A stretch of DNA of 64,000 nt from Rhizopus sp. PT2906 (taxonomy: Eukaryota > Mucoromycota > Mucoromycetes > Mucorales > Rhizopodaceae). The stretch's first letter is position 1. Each line of letters starts with the position of its first letter. The stretch covers positions 1-64,000 of the forward strand of contig JAMYHX010000133.1 of assembly GCA_025529335.1 (NCBI GenBank). The letters run 5' to 3'. The notes below the pieces were generated by a model. The model was not told the DNA's origin, searched no databases, and saw nothing but the letters and a program-made list of their open reading frames with translations. The position numbers were made by a program, and so were the translations under genes. Positions 36,484-49,547 of this stretch are shown here, one piece after another.

Positions 36484-37096
36484 TATTTATTTATGTAAAA
36501 AAAGAAAGAGACAGAGGGGCAGCTACAAAGCAATACACGCGTCCAGTGTCTACGAAATACGTACAAATGAATCTCCGACAGCAGGTGACGCGTCGACCTT
36601 ATTTAAACCCCGTTGTTTATTCTCTTTAAATTGGACATTGGATTCAATCTTGTTTGATTTCTATACAGGCGACTAATGTCATTCCTGGTAAACATTCTGT
36701 GAGACTCTTAAGAAAATAAGATATACACATTAATAAATAATGCTATCGAATGCATGCGACCACCCTGACAATAATACCATTCATTATCAAAAGCAAAGGT
36801 TGACATTTCAGTCAACTAAAGTTGCTTCAGCTTGTATCATTCTGTGCTCTCATTTTATACCATTTTACTTAATACAAAGCTACTCATTAATGATCTACAC
36901 TTTTCTTTTACTTATAAAATGGCAATTGCTAGTTATGGGGATTATATTTGCTAAGTTATCAAACTACATACATTATATGATAGACCTCTCTCAGATACAC
37001 ACACAAAAGAAGAAAAGATAAAGAAGGACTTGTATATTTCTATTTCCAATCTTAATAAAGGTGAATTTGTCCTTGATTTTTATTTTTTGTATAATT
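36484..37096. other. Intergenic region
   Basis: Promoter of the proteasome subunit and 3' flank of the Hsp70-like gene. An open frame at about 36,740-37,021 has no domain. Nothing else seen. Confidence 0.5.
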
Positions 37097-39085
37097 TTAG
37101 TCTGAATCAAAGGTACAAGTAGTTCCATATGTCTTTCCACGAATGACAGCTATTATAAGGCGATGTTAGCAAGTCTTATCATCAAATATGTTTCTTTACC
37201 TTCAACTCTTAATTCTACTTCACCAAAATACATTTTAATTGTTAAATCGACCTTTTCACCTTCCATTACACCAGTTAAAGCAGGCATGGGAATAGTAAAG
37301 TTGGCAACTTTATGTACACCTGGACTTGTTGTGTACCTAGGCTGTTCTTCAGTATCAGCTGCATATAGAGTACAGGTAGTATGATGGGGATAATAAGCAA
37401 AGAAATCTTTTGAGACACAGTTATCGATATCCAATGGTTGTCCTCTTTTAACATAAACTGAGAAACGATTATCACAGCGCACGCTACCGTCAGCACGAAC
37501 AATCTTATAGCTTGGTGGATCAACACCTTCTTCAAATGTAGTGGTGGTATCAATACCGTACCAGTAACGAGGGATACGTGTTGTTACTATGCGAGGGTTT
37601 AGGCCAAAGTAAACAGCGCCACGAACAACCGCAAGCTCACAACGAGGAGGAACAGCCACAAGGCCAACACGGGAACCAAATTCTTGTTGAACACGTTCAA
37701 ATAAATAGTTTGATGAACCAAAACCACCTACTAAAAAGATAGCTTCTAATCTTCCAGCCTTTTGCAATTGCTCCTCACACAAGTTGAGAACTTCCTTGAT
37801 AACAGGCTCGAATACTTCTTTCTTTAACTCCGCCGCTGTTAAACAAAGCACACCATCTTCAAGTCCTATAGCTGGGTTGTTTAGTGATGCCAAATTCATT
37901 GAAGCAGGCAATGTGATGAACTGATCTTCTATGCCATCAAATTGTGGTTTAATCAATTCAACAAAGTTATCCATCATTGATTCAAAAGCAGAGGCTGGAA
38001 TGGAAGACAAGTACTCTTTAAACTTCTTTTTCAGTAATTTACGCATTCTGCGATCTAAGAACACTGAACCACAGGATTGACCATGACCTTTAGTACATTC
38101 ACGTAACTTTCTTCCGCTACGTTCATCAATTTCAAAAACGATTAAATCGACAGTACCACCTAGGAGCTGATAAGTATTATAATAATCACTTCATTGTTAT
38201 TGTTTACCTCCTGCATCACAAATCATGAATCTATCATTATGCTTTAAATTAAATTGTTCACACTTCTTTTCACAATAAAGGGCAGCAGCTTCAGGTTCAG
38301 AAATAAGCATCAGTCTATCACGGTGGTCATCTTCCTTTATCAGTCCAGCCATAATAGCGGCTTCACGCATAGTTGCTTTTGCTTTGTCAGACCACATGGC
38401 AGGAACAGTCAAACACTTTCAGGGACAGAATAAGTATAAGCTAAGCAATGATAAATGTGACTTACATATCTATATTGATGTTGGCTATAGTTCTTTGCAA
38501 AGCCCTTTTTCAATTCAGATACAACGTGTTCATGGAAAGCACGGAGATAGTCGGATATCGCTTCAACGATGGTTAAACCGTTAGGAAGAGGAGGCAGTTC
38601 CTTTGCAATATTTTCGTCCAAATAAAGTTTATATTGCTTTAATAAAACTGAATTACGGGAATTTGGACGCTGCATTTCTAAGCGAGCAGCATTTGCCCAC
38701 TGTGTCATTTCTTTAGTGTTGCCTTGGTAAAAATTAAGAGTGGGTGCCTATAAAGGAATTTATATAAATGTCTTCCTTTGTTCATTGCTTTTTATTTACC
38801 TTGGGATAAACATTATTGTTTTGTTTTGGCCTATTTAAGAACAAAAAAAAAGTCATTTAGCTATTCTAGTGATGACAATGAACTTAGTCTTACCAGCGAA
38901 CAATGTCTACTACTTCATCATTTTGTATAAATGCGTAAGAACAACCAGAAAAGGTTGTACCTAGAAATTACCGAGAAACGAGACTTAGTTTACTTGCTAC
39001 TATACTACACTTCTTTTTTTATACCAAAGTCAATGCCAATGACAACCGGGTAATCATTTATATGAAAGGGCTTGGACTGTGCCAT
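37097..39085 (-). CDS. HSPA12-type Hsp70-related ATPase
   Basis: Seven exons (minus): 39085-39025, 38960-38894, 38830-38800, 38747-38466, 38415-38208, 38159-37200, 37149-37097. They give 553 residues. The actin/Hsp70 ATPase fold is shown by VVIGIDFGTTFSGCSYAF (phosphate 1), FMICDAGGGTVDLIVFEI (phosphate 2, across an intron) and EAIFLVGGFGSSNYLFERV (adenosine). It lacks a normal Hsp70 substrate-binding domain; the C-terminus is a short beta-rich region ending TTCTFDSD. This is the HSPA12A/B layout. The function in fungi is unknown. The gene is divergent from the RhoGEF gene with 572 bases between starts. Confidence 0.9.
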
Positions 39086-39657
39086 TTTATTTCGTAAAGA
39101 AAAAAGAGAGAGGAGGAAAAAGTAGGACTTTTTCAAAAAATGTATAACTTTTTAGGTTCAACGCCACTCTTTTTGTACACATGAGAATGACTAGATTCAG
39201 ATAGTTGTTGTAACTGCTGAAAAAAGGCAAGATTATTGGTGATAGAGAAGCAATAGATCGAACCTTGTCTATCTAAAGAAGTCTATTTGAGGCTTGAAAA
39301 TAAGGTACGGTGCTCTAGTGACTTTACACCGTTGCCTGGTATTTTATTTCTATATTTTTGCTATGGCAACTATGAGATGATTTTTATACTTTGTGTACCT
39401 TTTACCACCAGTCCAATTCATTTTTCATGTAAAACAAATAAAAAGAGAGAAAAAAAAAGAATAAATATAATAAAAAAATGTTGTCACTTGGAATAGATGA
39501 CGATGATGTGTGTATAATCTCCTTAAAAAATAGAAGATCCTTTGTATATATAAATATACATTATACATTTATTTATATTTTCTCTTTTCTCTTTTTCTAA
39601 TATTCAGGGCAACTTGTTTAATATAACTTACATTCATTATTTATCAAGACGTTCCCC
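39086..39657. promoter_or_regulatory. Divergent intergenic region of HSPA12-type and RhoGEF genes
   Basis: 572 bases between two divergent start codons, with A-rich tracts near 39,440-39,480 and CT-rich DNA near 39,580. It must contain both promoters. No specific site recognised. Confidence 0.5.
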
Positions 39658-42600
39658 ATGGTACATACACATATACAGCATACATATATGATAGAGTACG
39701 AACAAATAAACATGACTCCAGCAGAAGCAATTCGAAATCAATACTATCTTTCTCAGCAAGGTCAATCATCATCAAATCAAAACGTTCCTGATAAAATACA
39801 GTTGCCGCGACAAGAACCTCAAATGACACTATATGAACCACAGTCCGACCAGGAGCCTAAAATTGTATTGGAACACAATAATAATAGTAATAACAATAAT
39901 AGCAATGCATCTGAATTTCAAAAAAGTTCAGATCATATTATCAGAAGGAATAGTAGCAAATTTCTTTTAAAGTTATCAAAGTCAACTGCACCTATGAGGG
40001 CGAAGCTCTCTACGTTATCTCCAAGTAAATGTAAGATTTAGGGGGAAAAGGGAGGAAGGAGAAGAATCGGAGTAAGGGTGATACTTATTCATGCAAATTA
40101 GCTCAGTTGGATCAATTATGGGCAAGCTCATCAAGCACATTAACACGTCCAATAAGAAAATCAGCAGAAAGTGTACATCATTTATCATTATATAGAAGAA
40201 ATAGAAGTTATTCTAAAAATGAACGATCACAGTCATTCTCATTTGAACAGAAAGTGCCCAATACCATATCATGTGCTTATCCTGCGCTTCTCTCCAACGT
40301 AGCCGAGGCATTTAAAGAAAGTATCATTGTTGGCACAAGGGTAAAGGATAATATCATATATCATGATGTATTTGACGGAAAAGATGCTGTGGTAAATTTT
40401 TTTTTTTTTTCATGTGAAAAGATTATGTAACTTACAGCATTATAGGACAAGCTTTGCTCTATTCTCAGAACACCAGATCGAGACTTGGCAAAACTAATCG
40501 GACGAGCATTGAATCACCAAAAGTACTTTCATGACGTAAATTATGAGCATAAACTAAGAGATTCAGATAAAGAACTATATCAATTCAAAGAATTAAACGG
40601 GATACCAACGCCAACAAAAAGAAAAATAACTAATAGAAAGGCAACAAAAGATGAACGAAGGAATGCGAGATTACCTAACGGAGTGTTCACTTTGTGGACA
40701 CGCTGTTATTCACCAACTTGCTCTATTGACAGTGTATGCTACAGTACATCGTGTCCTACAAACAATAGAAAGGTAAAACCTTGCATCTGATGTTACAAGT
40801 GTTACAAGAAGAGTTCTTATGCAAGACATTCAGGGCTCTAGTCCAATTAGGGATAGCAAAATCAAGGTAGAAAGATCGATCAGCCAGAACTCACTGAATG
40901 TTGAGAAAAGGGTACATCTGCATTATTTCTTTAAACTTCCTCTAACATTACTTCTTTGCAGGAAGATAGACTATGGCAGTATACAGTTCCAAAAAGCGTC
41001 TTGAATAGTTTATCACTAAAGGAAAGGAATCGACAAGAAAATATATTTGAACTGATTTATACAGAACAAGATTTTGTGAATGACCTTGCTTATGTAGAAG
41101 AGGTAAAACAAAAAAGAAGACAAGAGTATTTGCTCATAGCTTTGAAAAGAGTTGGATCTTTGCCTTGAAAGATAGTGATTGCATACAAAAAGATAGACGT
41201 GATCAATTTATTAAAGATCTGTTTTGGAATATATCTCAAGTTAGAAAAACAAATCAGCTGCTCGTACAGGAGCTCTCATTATATCAGTCTACGCATCAAG
41301 TGGTTGATCAGATAGGACATATACTATTAAAGCATGTCAATTCTTTTGAACCTTTTGTTACGTATGGTGCGCACCAGTTCATTAGCAGGCATATTTTCGA
41401 AACTGAAAAATCATCAAATCCCGCATTTGCAAAATTTGTCGAGGTAGAATAAAGTATAGTAAACAAAAAAAAAAGTAGCTTACATTTGTAGAATGTTGAA
41501 AAACTTCCTGAATCACGTAAACTGGAGCTAAACGGTTACCTGGCAAAACCAACGACGCGCTTAGGTCGATATAATCTTTTATTAAAAGAGATATTGAAAA
41601 GAACACCAGAAGATAATCCAGATACAGCAGCGCTTCCAAAGGTAATGGAAATAATCAGCAATTTTCTGTCCAGAGTCAATGAAGAAGTAGGAAAGACGGA
41701 AAACAGATTTTGCTTACAACTCTTACATGAAAAGTTATCAGACGCTACAAAGAACTATCCGTATAAGGTAAGCTGATGAGTAGTTAAATGGTCTTCTTGT
41801 CTTTAATTGCTTCTTTAAGGATGAACTAAACCTACTAGCTGAGGAACGCCGTATTATATTGAAAGGAAGCTTAAAAAGAAAAGTATTAAATCACGCATCT
41901 GAAGCAGCAGATATTCATATTTACATACTGGATCACTGTTTGCTTATCATGAAATCAAAATATTTTGATCACGCCGAAAAATACAAATTATATAAAAAGG
42001 TAAGTTAACCTACTTGGTCGTGTTTTGATCATTAACTCTTCTTTGCTTTTATTTTAGCCTATTCCTCTTGCTTTATTGACTATCTCGTTGCCTGAGCCTA
42101 ACAAAAGGTCAAGTTCGATTATACCTTATACAATAGGAGCATCGACAGACGCCATTTTCCTTCTACCATCTTATTCTACTTCGTCCACCGGAAGTAATAG
42201 CCATAAAACAAGGTTTCCCCTAAACTTTACTCACTTGGGTCGACATGGTTCAGGCACTCTGACATTGTATGCTTCTACATTAGCAAGCCAGAGAAAGTGG
42301 TTAGACACAATCGAAAATCACAAGAGAATGATAATGGAGCAAACAAAAGCGTTCAATATTGAAAACATTAGTCACCAATTCTTCAACACATTCTTCAAAG
42401 TAAATTGTGCGGCTGCCTATAATCGTTTTCTGTTTATTGGCTGTGATCACGGAATATACGTCAAATACTTGGATAACAACGAAGATGACGAGCACGAAGG
42501 AATCAAGCGTGTTCTACATCTCAACAAAGTTTCACAGATTGATATACTGAACGATTTAAAAATCATGTTGATATTGGCTGACAAAACACTGTACTTTTGC

Positions 42601-43625
42601 TGCTTGGACACATTAATAGATGGAGAGAAACTATTGACTACGATGCGTGTCGAGCAGCAGAAGGAGGCCAGCACTACCTCAAATGACGCGGAATGTTCAG
42701 GCAATAGTCAGCATTTGCGAAAGATTAGCAGCAGTGTCTCATTTTTTAAAGTGGGAAAAGTGTTTGACAAGACGACGTCTGCAGATAAACCAGTAGAAAG
42801 AACTCTCATTTGCTATGTAAAATACAATGCGATGACATCAACTATTCGCGTACTTGAGCCTCGATCAAATACGCAGGATATCAAAAAGAAGAAAATTAGC
42901 AAGGGTACAGGTGTCTTTATGAGGACAAGTGCAGCTGATTCGCTTTGCTTATTTAAAGATTTGTACATACCAGGAGAAGCTACTTCCATTCAATTCTTTA
43001 AAAGCGTTGTCTGCGTTGGAAGCGCCAAAGGTTTCCAAATGGTCGATATAGCATCAGCAAGAGTTCAAAGTAAAAACTATTGATAGAAATCATTCTCACA
43101 TTATCTCATCATGCCTCTTTACATAGGCGTATTAGATCCAAATGATCAAAGTCATCAGTTTATCAAGCAAAGGGAAACACTTCGGCCAATCGCAATGTTT
43201 AAGCATCCTAATGGAAGTATTTTGCTTTGTTATAACGGTATAGTAAACTTTACTTTTTCGCAAATATCAAAACTAAAAGAGATTCTCAGAGATCGCCTTT
43301 TGCATTGATAGAAAAGGTCGAAGAATAAAATCAGACTGGATGATCGAGTGGGAAGGGCATCCTCACAGCTTTTCTTTTCACCATCCTTTCATTCTAGCGT
43401 TTGATAGCAGCTTTATAGAGATTAGACATGTAGATACTGTAAGTGTCATCGTATGCTTATAAACAAAAAACTTATAATCTATATCAGGGAAAGCTAGTGC
43501 AAGTTATACCAGGAGTCAGTATACGATGTTTACAGCCTAACAATACTACTGAAACAACCATTTACTGCGTAAGAGAAGATGAGCATAGAACAGGAACTGA
43601 GATCATTTTTGGTTTAAGGAAATAA
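39658..43625 (+). CDS. Rho guanine-nucleotide exchange factor (Rom1/Rom2-like, DEP-DH-PH-CNH)
   Basis: Activates Rho1-type GTPases in cell-wall integrity and polarity signalling at the plasma membrane. Twelve exons: 39658-40030, 40102-40391, 40446-40772, 40834-40911, 40962-41102, 41150-41443, 41492-41767, 41820-41999, 42058-43069, 43127-43237, 43290-43438, 43488-43625. They give 1,122 residues. A DEP domain (about 190-270) is followed by NGVFTLWTRCYSPTCSIDSV, the RhoGEF/DH domain (about 370-590: RQENIFELIYTEQDFVNDL, LNGYLAKPTTRLGRYNLLL), PH (about 600-740), and a citron-homology domain (about 780-1110: LLCYNEIAFCIDRKGRRIKS, WMIEWEGHPHSF). The last exon junctions were chosen because they restore the CNH consensus. 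The order is that of yeast Rom2/Tus1. It converges on the Hook gene with 52 bases between stop codons. Confidence 0.92.
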
Positions 43626-43677
43626 TAATAAAAAGACAGAAACTACAATATGCTCTTTTCATTTATTTACTAGTAAT

Positions 43678-46626
43678 TTAACGTCTCTTGAGTTGGTTAT
43701 CAAGGGTGTATCGTTGTTGTCCAAGCCATGAATTGGGGAAAGCTTTGGCCATAATGATATCTTTGGTTGCTCTTCTCGACATATCGTACCATGCAGAGAT
43801 AATAAGATGTTGCTCACGACGAGACTGAAGGCGAAGTTCGTGAATTTGTTTCTTGAGCTTCTCTGTTTCTTCTTCACGAAGGGCAACTTCAGCTTTTAAT
43901 GATGAAACAGCTTCATCAAAATTGCCAGAATTTCCATCATACTTTTGCTCTTTCAATAACTTATCTTGTTGCTTGATAAACTATTATTGACAAAGGTAAG
44001 TTCTTTACATTATCCTAACTAATTCTTTTTTCCCACCTCTTTGGCTTTCTTAAGTTTGAGTTGAGCTTCTCTTAATTGCTCCTGCAATTGTATTGCTTGC
44101 TGCTGCAAATGAGCATTCTGCTGTTTGAGAGGTTCATCGTTTTGAGCAGCATAAGCAGCTAATGATGCCTTCATTTCACTATTAAGCCTTTGCTGCTCTC
44201 GTAACTCATCATTCTGCTCGAGACTTCGTCCTTGCAAAGCATCCTTTTCGAGCAAGAGCTTATTGATATCCTCAAGTTGCTTTTTGGTTTGCTCCTCCAA
44301 GTGCTTAGACTTTTGCTCCATTTCATAATACTTGGTGCGGATGTCTTCGGCGCCCTCAGCATCATTAAATCTACCTTCTTCGATTTTTTTCTCGAGCTTA
44401 GCTACAGTTTCGCGCAAAGACTTGATTTCTTTCTCAAGTTCAATGGTGTGCAAACGAAGAGAAAGTGTATGTGCTGACTGGTCAACAAGTGCATCAGGTA
44501 TACCTTCGCGAATGCGTGCCATGTCACTTTGCAAGATATCACGTTCCTGAGACACTTCGATATAACTCTTTTCAAACTGTGTCTTTAAACGGTTTGCATC
44601 ATCAAGCAAATGTTGAAGCACAACTGCTTTCTGGCTACGGCCAGCTGCTTGTTCCTCTTGGAGCTTCTTGACCTGACGCTCGAGTCGTCGATTGGCCAGT
44701 TTACTATTTGAATGTGAGCATTTAAATATGCTTATTGTTAAAGGTAATCTTACAGTTCGGTGACATTGGTTTCCTTCAATGTGTCTTCCAAGGAATCATT
44801 TAGATTGAAATCATCTATGTCCATATCGTCAGCATCGACTTCCTTAGAGCGTTGAGTAGCAGGCTTATCTGTGATAACAGCACCCACTATTACAAAGAAA
44901 CAAAAAGTTAGAAGCAAGTAAATGGTGAATAGAAAGATGCATACTTCCAAGCTGTGCTTCCTGAAGATGATCCTCAAGCAGTTGTATACGATCTGAATCT
45001 CGTAATCTTTCATCTTCCATCAGCTCAAGCTTCTTTGTCGCCTGAACAAGCTCATAGTCCAGTCGGTTCTTCTCTCGTATCAGCTCATTATTTTGAGTCT
45101 GCAACTCTGCTACTTGATCTTTGTATGATTCCATCAAGGACTTGAATGCTATAAGGCTACCATACTCCTCCTCTAGTTTCTGTGAGTGTTCCAGTAAGGC
45201 ATGATTTCGCTCTTCAAGTAGCTATTCATAATTTTATTATATCGTCTTGTCATTTATATTGTCTGTTTACCTTAACCTGCCTTCTTAGATCAGCAGTTTC
45301 TTCTAATTTCTTCTTATACTTTTCAATCACATTCTCTGCCTTTTGAAGCTTTTCTGCTGTGTGTCTGTATTCGTCTAACTGATCCTTTAGCTTTATTGCT
45401 TGTTCTTCATACTTTGTAGCGTCTTCACTCTAAAGAGAATATTATTATTGAGCGCTTTCCCACGCTTTCGTTTTTTACCCTTCGCAGTAACTCCTTAATT
45501 TGACCGCTTTGTTCCTCTAATCGTCTTTCCTGCTCCTGTCTTATATCCTCACTTCGTTGTCTATATCAAGAAAAGATGAACGAGGTTATAAATTGAGAAT
45601 GAATAATGCATATCGATCTTTACAAATCCTGTTTCAAATGCTCAATTTCTGTTCTCATGATATAGTCAGCTCTTCCTGTTTCGTTTGCCTGTGCAACAGC
45701 TGCATCCATATCTCTCAGTCTATTCTGTAGTTCTGTTCTGTCTGCCTCGAGTTTATCCTGAAGAAAAAGGGAGTAAGCTAATTGTCATTCTCTGTTTCTA
45801 GCAATATCAATTACATATTTAATCAAGAGCTCTGAATGTTTATCGATCAATTGTCTATTCTGTACTTCTAGCTCTTCTTTCTCTTTTGACATTCTCAATA
45901 ATTCACTTTGATATGATCCGTCATCTGCATACGAGCTGCGTGGGGTATAATTGGCAGAGGATTGTTGTAATTCGTCTTGTCGATTATCTTGTGTATATTG
46001 CATAAACTATGTCAAATATGATCAATATACGCGCCCTTTTTTGATTAAGCAAGCCTACATTATCAATTAAGAGCATAAGTTGTTGCTGACTCTGAGGAGA
46101 CAATTGTTGAATCTTTTGGATATATTTCTCATTATCCGCACACACAACAGCTGTATATATAACAAAATTACATAGCTTCAATATTTCATGAAAATTTGCT
46201 TCTTTTGCTATAGCGTTCAGATTCACCAGAGGAAAATTGCTAAAATTGTACCCAAGAACATCTTCATAATATCGAGAAATGAGCTTATATAATTTTTTGA
46301 GGTTATTTATCTTGAAAACCCAATTCTCTCCAACATCAGCAGAACGAATAAGTTTGAACCATTTGTAGTCACTAAAATGCTTTGTTAAACGAGGCTTTAT
46401 GTTTGGTTGTCAAACTTACATGGTTGAAAGAATTTCAAATAGAATAATACCATCTGAAAGTTCAGAGATGTGAGATATACTGTGTGAGATGTTGTCAAGG
46501 GAATTTATCTATATACCATTAAAAAACGTTTTCTCTTTTATATCCTTTATTTACCCATTCAACACAGGCTTGTGCTTGTAAGGCTTCTGTTTGATTAATA
46601 TCAGATTGGTCAGATAACCTCATCAT
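43678..46626 (-). CDS. Hook-family dynein adaptor
   Basis: Links early endosomes to cytoplasmic dynein. Eleven exons (minus): 46626-46555, 46508-46420, 46371-46059, 46006-45815, 45757-45624, 45560-45479, 45429-45271, 45221-44945, 44886-44754, 44703-44037, 43980-43678. They give 806 residues. The N-terminal Hook domain (about 15-165, calponin-homology-like) has CVEWINSLDNISHSI, LSDGIILFEILS, NWVFKINNLKKLYKLISRYYEDVLG and LNAIAKEANFHEILKLCNFVIYTAV. Nearly all the rest is coiled coil with dense Gln/Glu/Lys heptads. The C-terminus (NSWLGQQRYTLDN) fits the cargo-binding end. The start at 46626 (Met-Met) could also be the second Met. No break in frame. Confidence 0.88.
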
Positions 46627-48620
46627 CTGTTTGTTGTTTCCCTTTTCTTTTTTTTTTTTCTCTCTCCCTATGCTTAAAAAGAAAAAAAAGAGAGCGGCCT
46701 AGAAACTGAAGAGGGGACTTTTTATGACTAAAATTATGTTTCTTCTGTCGGGGCTAAAAATTGGTTTATCATCTACTGGATACAACACAACTAAAGGAGA
46801 CACTGAAAGAACGTGTGAGTACTTTATATACATATAAAAAAGGGTAAACAATAAGGACATTTATTATATATTAAACAGATTCCATGATAAGAACAAAGTG
46901 TGTATATTTTCTTTTATATTTCATCAATTGTCAAAGACAACGCTACACGTTACATAAACTAATATTCCCTACATGTTTATTGCATATAAATAAATAAATA
47001 TATATTTATATGGTTATTACATTGCATATAGAAACCGTTGCCATGAATCCGCTTGAGGATATACTTTCTGTCAATTGATCATAATTTGATGAGTATATCT
47101 CAAGTTACATATATATCTTTTTTAGAGAGCACTCTCCAATAAGCATCGTTTATTATAAATAGTTGTAGTAAGCAATTATTATGCAAGGAATCAGCTTTAT
47201 GCTAATATGGAAACCCGAATTTGACGTACAATACTACTTCAAATTCGTAATGAAAGGCTGTAGAGTATAAAGCACAGAGATATGCACAAGTTCAAAAAAA
47301 GAACATTTGTCTTGCTTCTTTTTACATCCATCACCTTTTATTAGTAAGATGACACTGCTTAAAAAATCCTTGTCTTTAATGACTCCTTGGTTATTATAGA
47401 CACCCATAAGATACAACAAACAGGTGACTTCCTTACGCCAAATTAAGGAGGACTTTATGATGACATCCTTTCTTCTTTAATATCATAATGCTTGACAATT
47501 ACTGATTATTGTAAATGCTTTTCAAAATAATTACCTTACGGTAGGTATTCCTCTTTCGCAATGTCTTTAAATCAAATTTAACAGGCCCATTTCGGCCCGT
47601 CCTCTTCAATAGCGTAGTCTCGATTCTAGTCACTCAATCGAAAAAACCAAATACAATACTTTCGTTCAAGTAGTAATGACTACAACTAGAATGTTATTGA
47701 TGCAGAATTACATCCTACCTCTTCACTGTGGCTATTCTTCAGCCTACTACATCCATAAATCCCAGGTTTTTTGAGCATCTAGAACAAAAGACGCACGCTT
47801 GTTTAATACTTCCAGGCGTAAGAGTCAATACAGCGATCAGAAGCGTACAAGTCTCCTTAAAGACCAATTTCCAATGCGTATGTATGTGTTCCTTTAAACG
47901 ATGATTCCTGCCGCTATTTTAAAATTTACATAGTTAAAGAGTACAATAATAATGGCATTGTCAACATTAGTCTGGATTTTTCCAGATGCGCAATAGAGTG
48001 TATCTCCTTACCCTTCGGTCGGCCATGCCCCCCGATTGCACAGGATGGAATAATTCCTCATTACTTCACCTATCACCTTTAATGACTCTCCTTGAAGGCT
48101 TCTCCTGCAGCCCTACGAGTAGTAATCCCTTTTGTTCGGCCAGCACCTTGTCTGATTTATCAATATCCCAGCAAATCTATGGAGCATTCTCTGTCTTTAT
48201 GTCCTATTTTTGGAGCTCAAAACTTTTTTATTGAATACATTCGCTCGGCGCTACTCGCATATGGTGGGCCCTGATTTAACATTCGTGTTTATGCCTTCAA
48301 ATAACCGAGGGTATTTATAAACTGATTTCTGTTTCAATTCAAGGAAGTTGCATTGATCAAAGGCAAGCTCATGAAGCTCTTCCTTTTTTTTGCATACTTG
48401 TTCTTTTTTTACTCATTGGTACTATATGATTTCTTTTCCTTTCAAAACCATCACAAAATTTTAAACTCTTAAAATCATCACTTTAAAAATCTACTATTAT
48501 TGTTATATGATAAAAAGGACAATGTGCCCATCATGCATATGGAAGTAATGGATGCATGAATGAAGGCGAGTTAGCTGTACATTTTTATTGTTGGATAATA
48601 TATCGTGGTCTATTCATTCT
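46627..48620. other. Long AT-rich intergenic region
   Basis: About 2 kb without a gene I can support. A relatively GC-rich patch at 47,985-48,260 has open frames on the plus strand (for example MRNRVYLLTLRSAMPPDCTG) but no recognisable domain; it may be a decayed repeat. The rest is low-complexity. Confidence 0.45.
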
Positions 48621-48939
48621 TCACACTCTTCGGCACTCCATATGGATCTTTTTTGGATCCATAGGTAGAGCACAGAAAAATCCGAGATTTTGCATTTCTG
48701 AAAACATTTGGGTATCTATAACGCGATTAGATCGAAACAAACTTATCAAATCGATAAGCGTACTTACATTCTAGATTCAATTTAATGCACTCGCTTTGAC
48801 CATTCACGTTTTGTCGACAAAGTTCTTGCTCTTTTTGATCGATTGTGTATTCACTACCTGGAGAAGCGTTTACAAAGCTGTCAAGACGAGCAAGTTCTTT
48901 AACAGAGTGATCATTTTCGGCTTCATTGTTATTAGACAT
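48621..48939 (-). CDS. Hypothetical 88-residue protein with spaced cysteines
   Basis: Proposed exons: 48939-48768 and 48715-48621, with a 52-base intron (GTAAGT donor). The product starts MSNNNEAENDHSVKELARLD, is acidic, and has Cys in LCRQNVNGQSECIKLN (C-x8-C), followed by two more (GFFCALP and MECRRV). The spacing is near, but not equal to, the CX9C pattern of mitochondrial intermembrane-space proteins. I do not recognise a family. The intron is inferred from frame alone. Confidence 0.35.
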
Positions 48940-49107
48940 ATTGCTAAAATATATCGCGTTCAATTAAGATATCCTATTCACTTAAAAGTATCTACTTACA
49001 ATAATAGTGGCTGGTTCTTTTAGAAAAGAGAAAAAAAGAAAGAAAAAATTCAGCTTGTATTGTCCCAGGATCTATTACGTCAATGAGCACATTTTCAATT
49101 CCCGCTT

Positions 49108-49547
49108 TCGTATTTAGATACGGTTAAACAATCTTTTTTATTAAACCCAAGTGGGCACGTAGTATTTTATACTGAAATTGCCCGGGCAAGTTCAACAAAG
49201 TGGGGTGTATAATGTGGTGGGGGTGAGAAGGTACTGGTGGTGGAGGGGGAAAGCATACAATCTAATGGGAGGTGGGTAGAGGGAGATAAACTAATCATTA
49301 TAATTGGTAGGCTAAGACTTGGTGGTGTTAGGGTTCATGCTTATTTCAACCTGGGCGGGTACCGCAATTATTCATAATTTGTTTATTTCCAACGACCAAC
49401 AACCGAGAACCATAGAAAGCGGCATTAAAACCCCCAAGAGCAAGCTACTGGGAGCGGTTCCGTGGGATTCGAATTTAGGATTTTGGCTTCAAATCAAAGA
49501 TTTTTGACCACTGAGCTAGGGGCATAGGCCCCCTCGTATTTAGATAC
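49108..49547 (-). mobile_element. tRNA-derived SINE with 14-base target-site duplication
   Basis: The 14-base word TCGTATTTAGATAC occurs at 49108-49121 and 49534-49547 and brackets a 412-base insert. On the minus strand the insert begins GGGGGCCTATGCCCC, then TAGCTCAGTGGTC (RNA polymerase III A-box-like) and TTCGAATCCCAC (B-box-like), spaced as in a tRNA. The body follows, and an A-rich tail abuts the other duplication. This is the standard layout of a tRNA-head SINE. The tRNA part is too diverged to fold as a functional tRNA. The right copy of the duplication overlaps the first base of the adjacent MITE, so the SINE landed on an existing MITE edge. Confidence 0.75.

Noticed and set aside
40799..40833. 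Alternative reading in the RhoGEF where VLQEEFLCKTFRALVQLG could be coding
   Set aside because: That frame does not rejoin the DH domain; the acceptor at 40833 does, and gives the SISQNSL block expected after the Cys-rich motif.
49465..49533. Functional tRNA gene
   Set aside because: A and B boxes are present but the stems do not pair; its position inside a target-duplicated insert makes it a SINE head.
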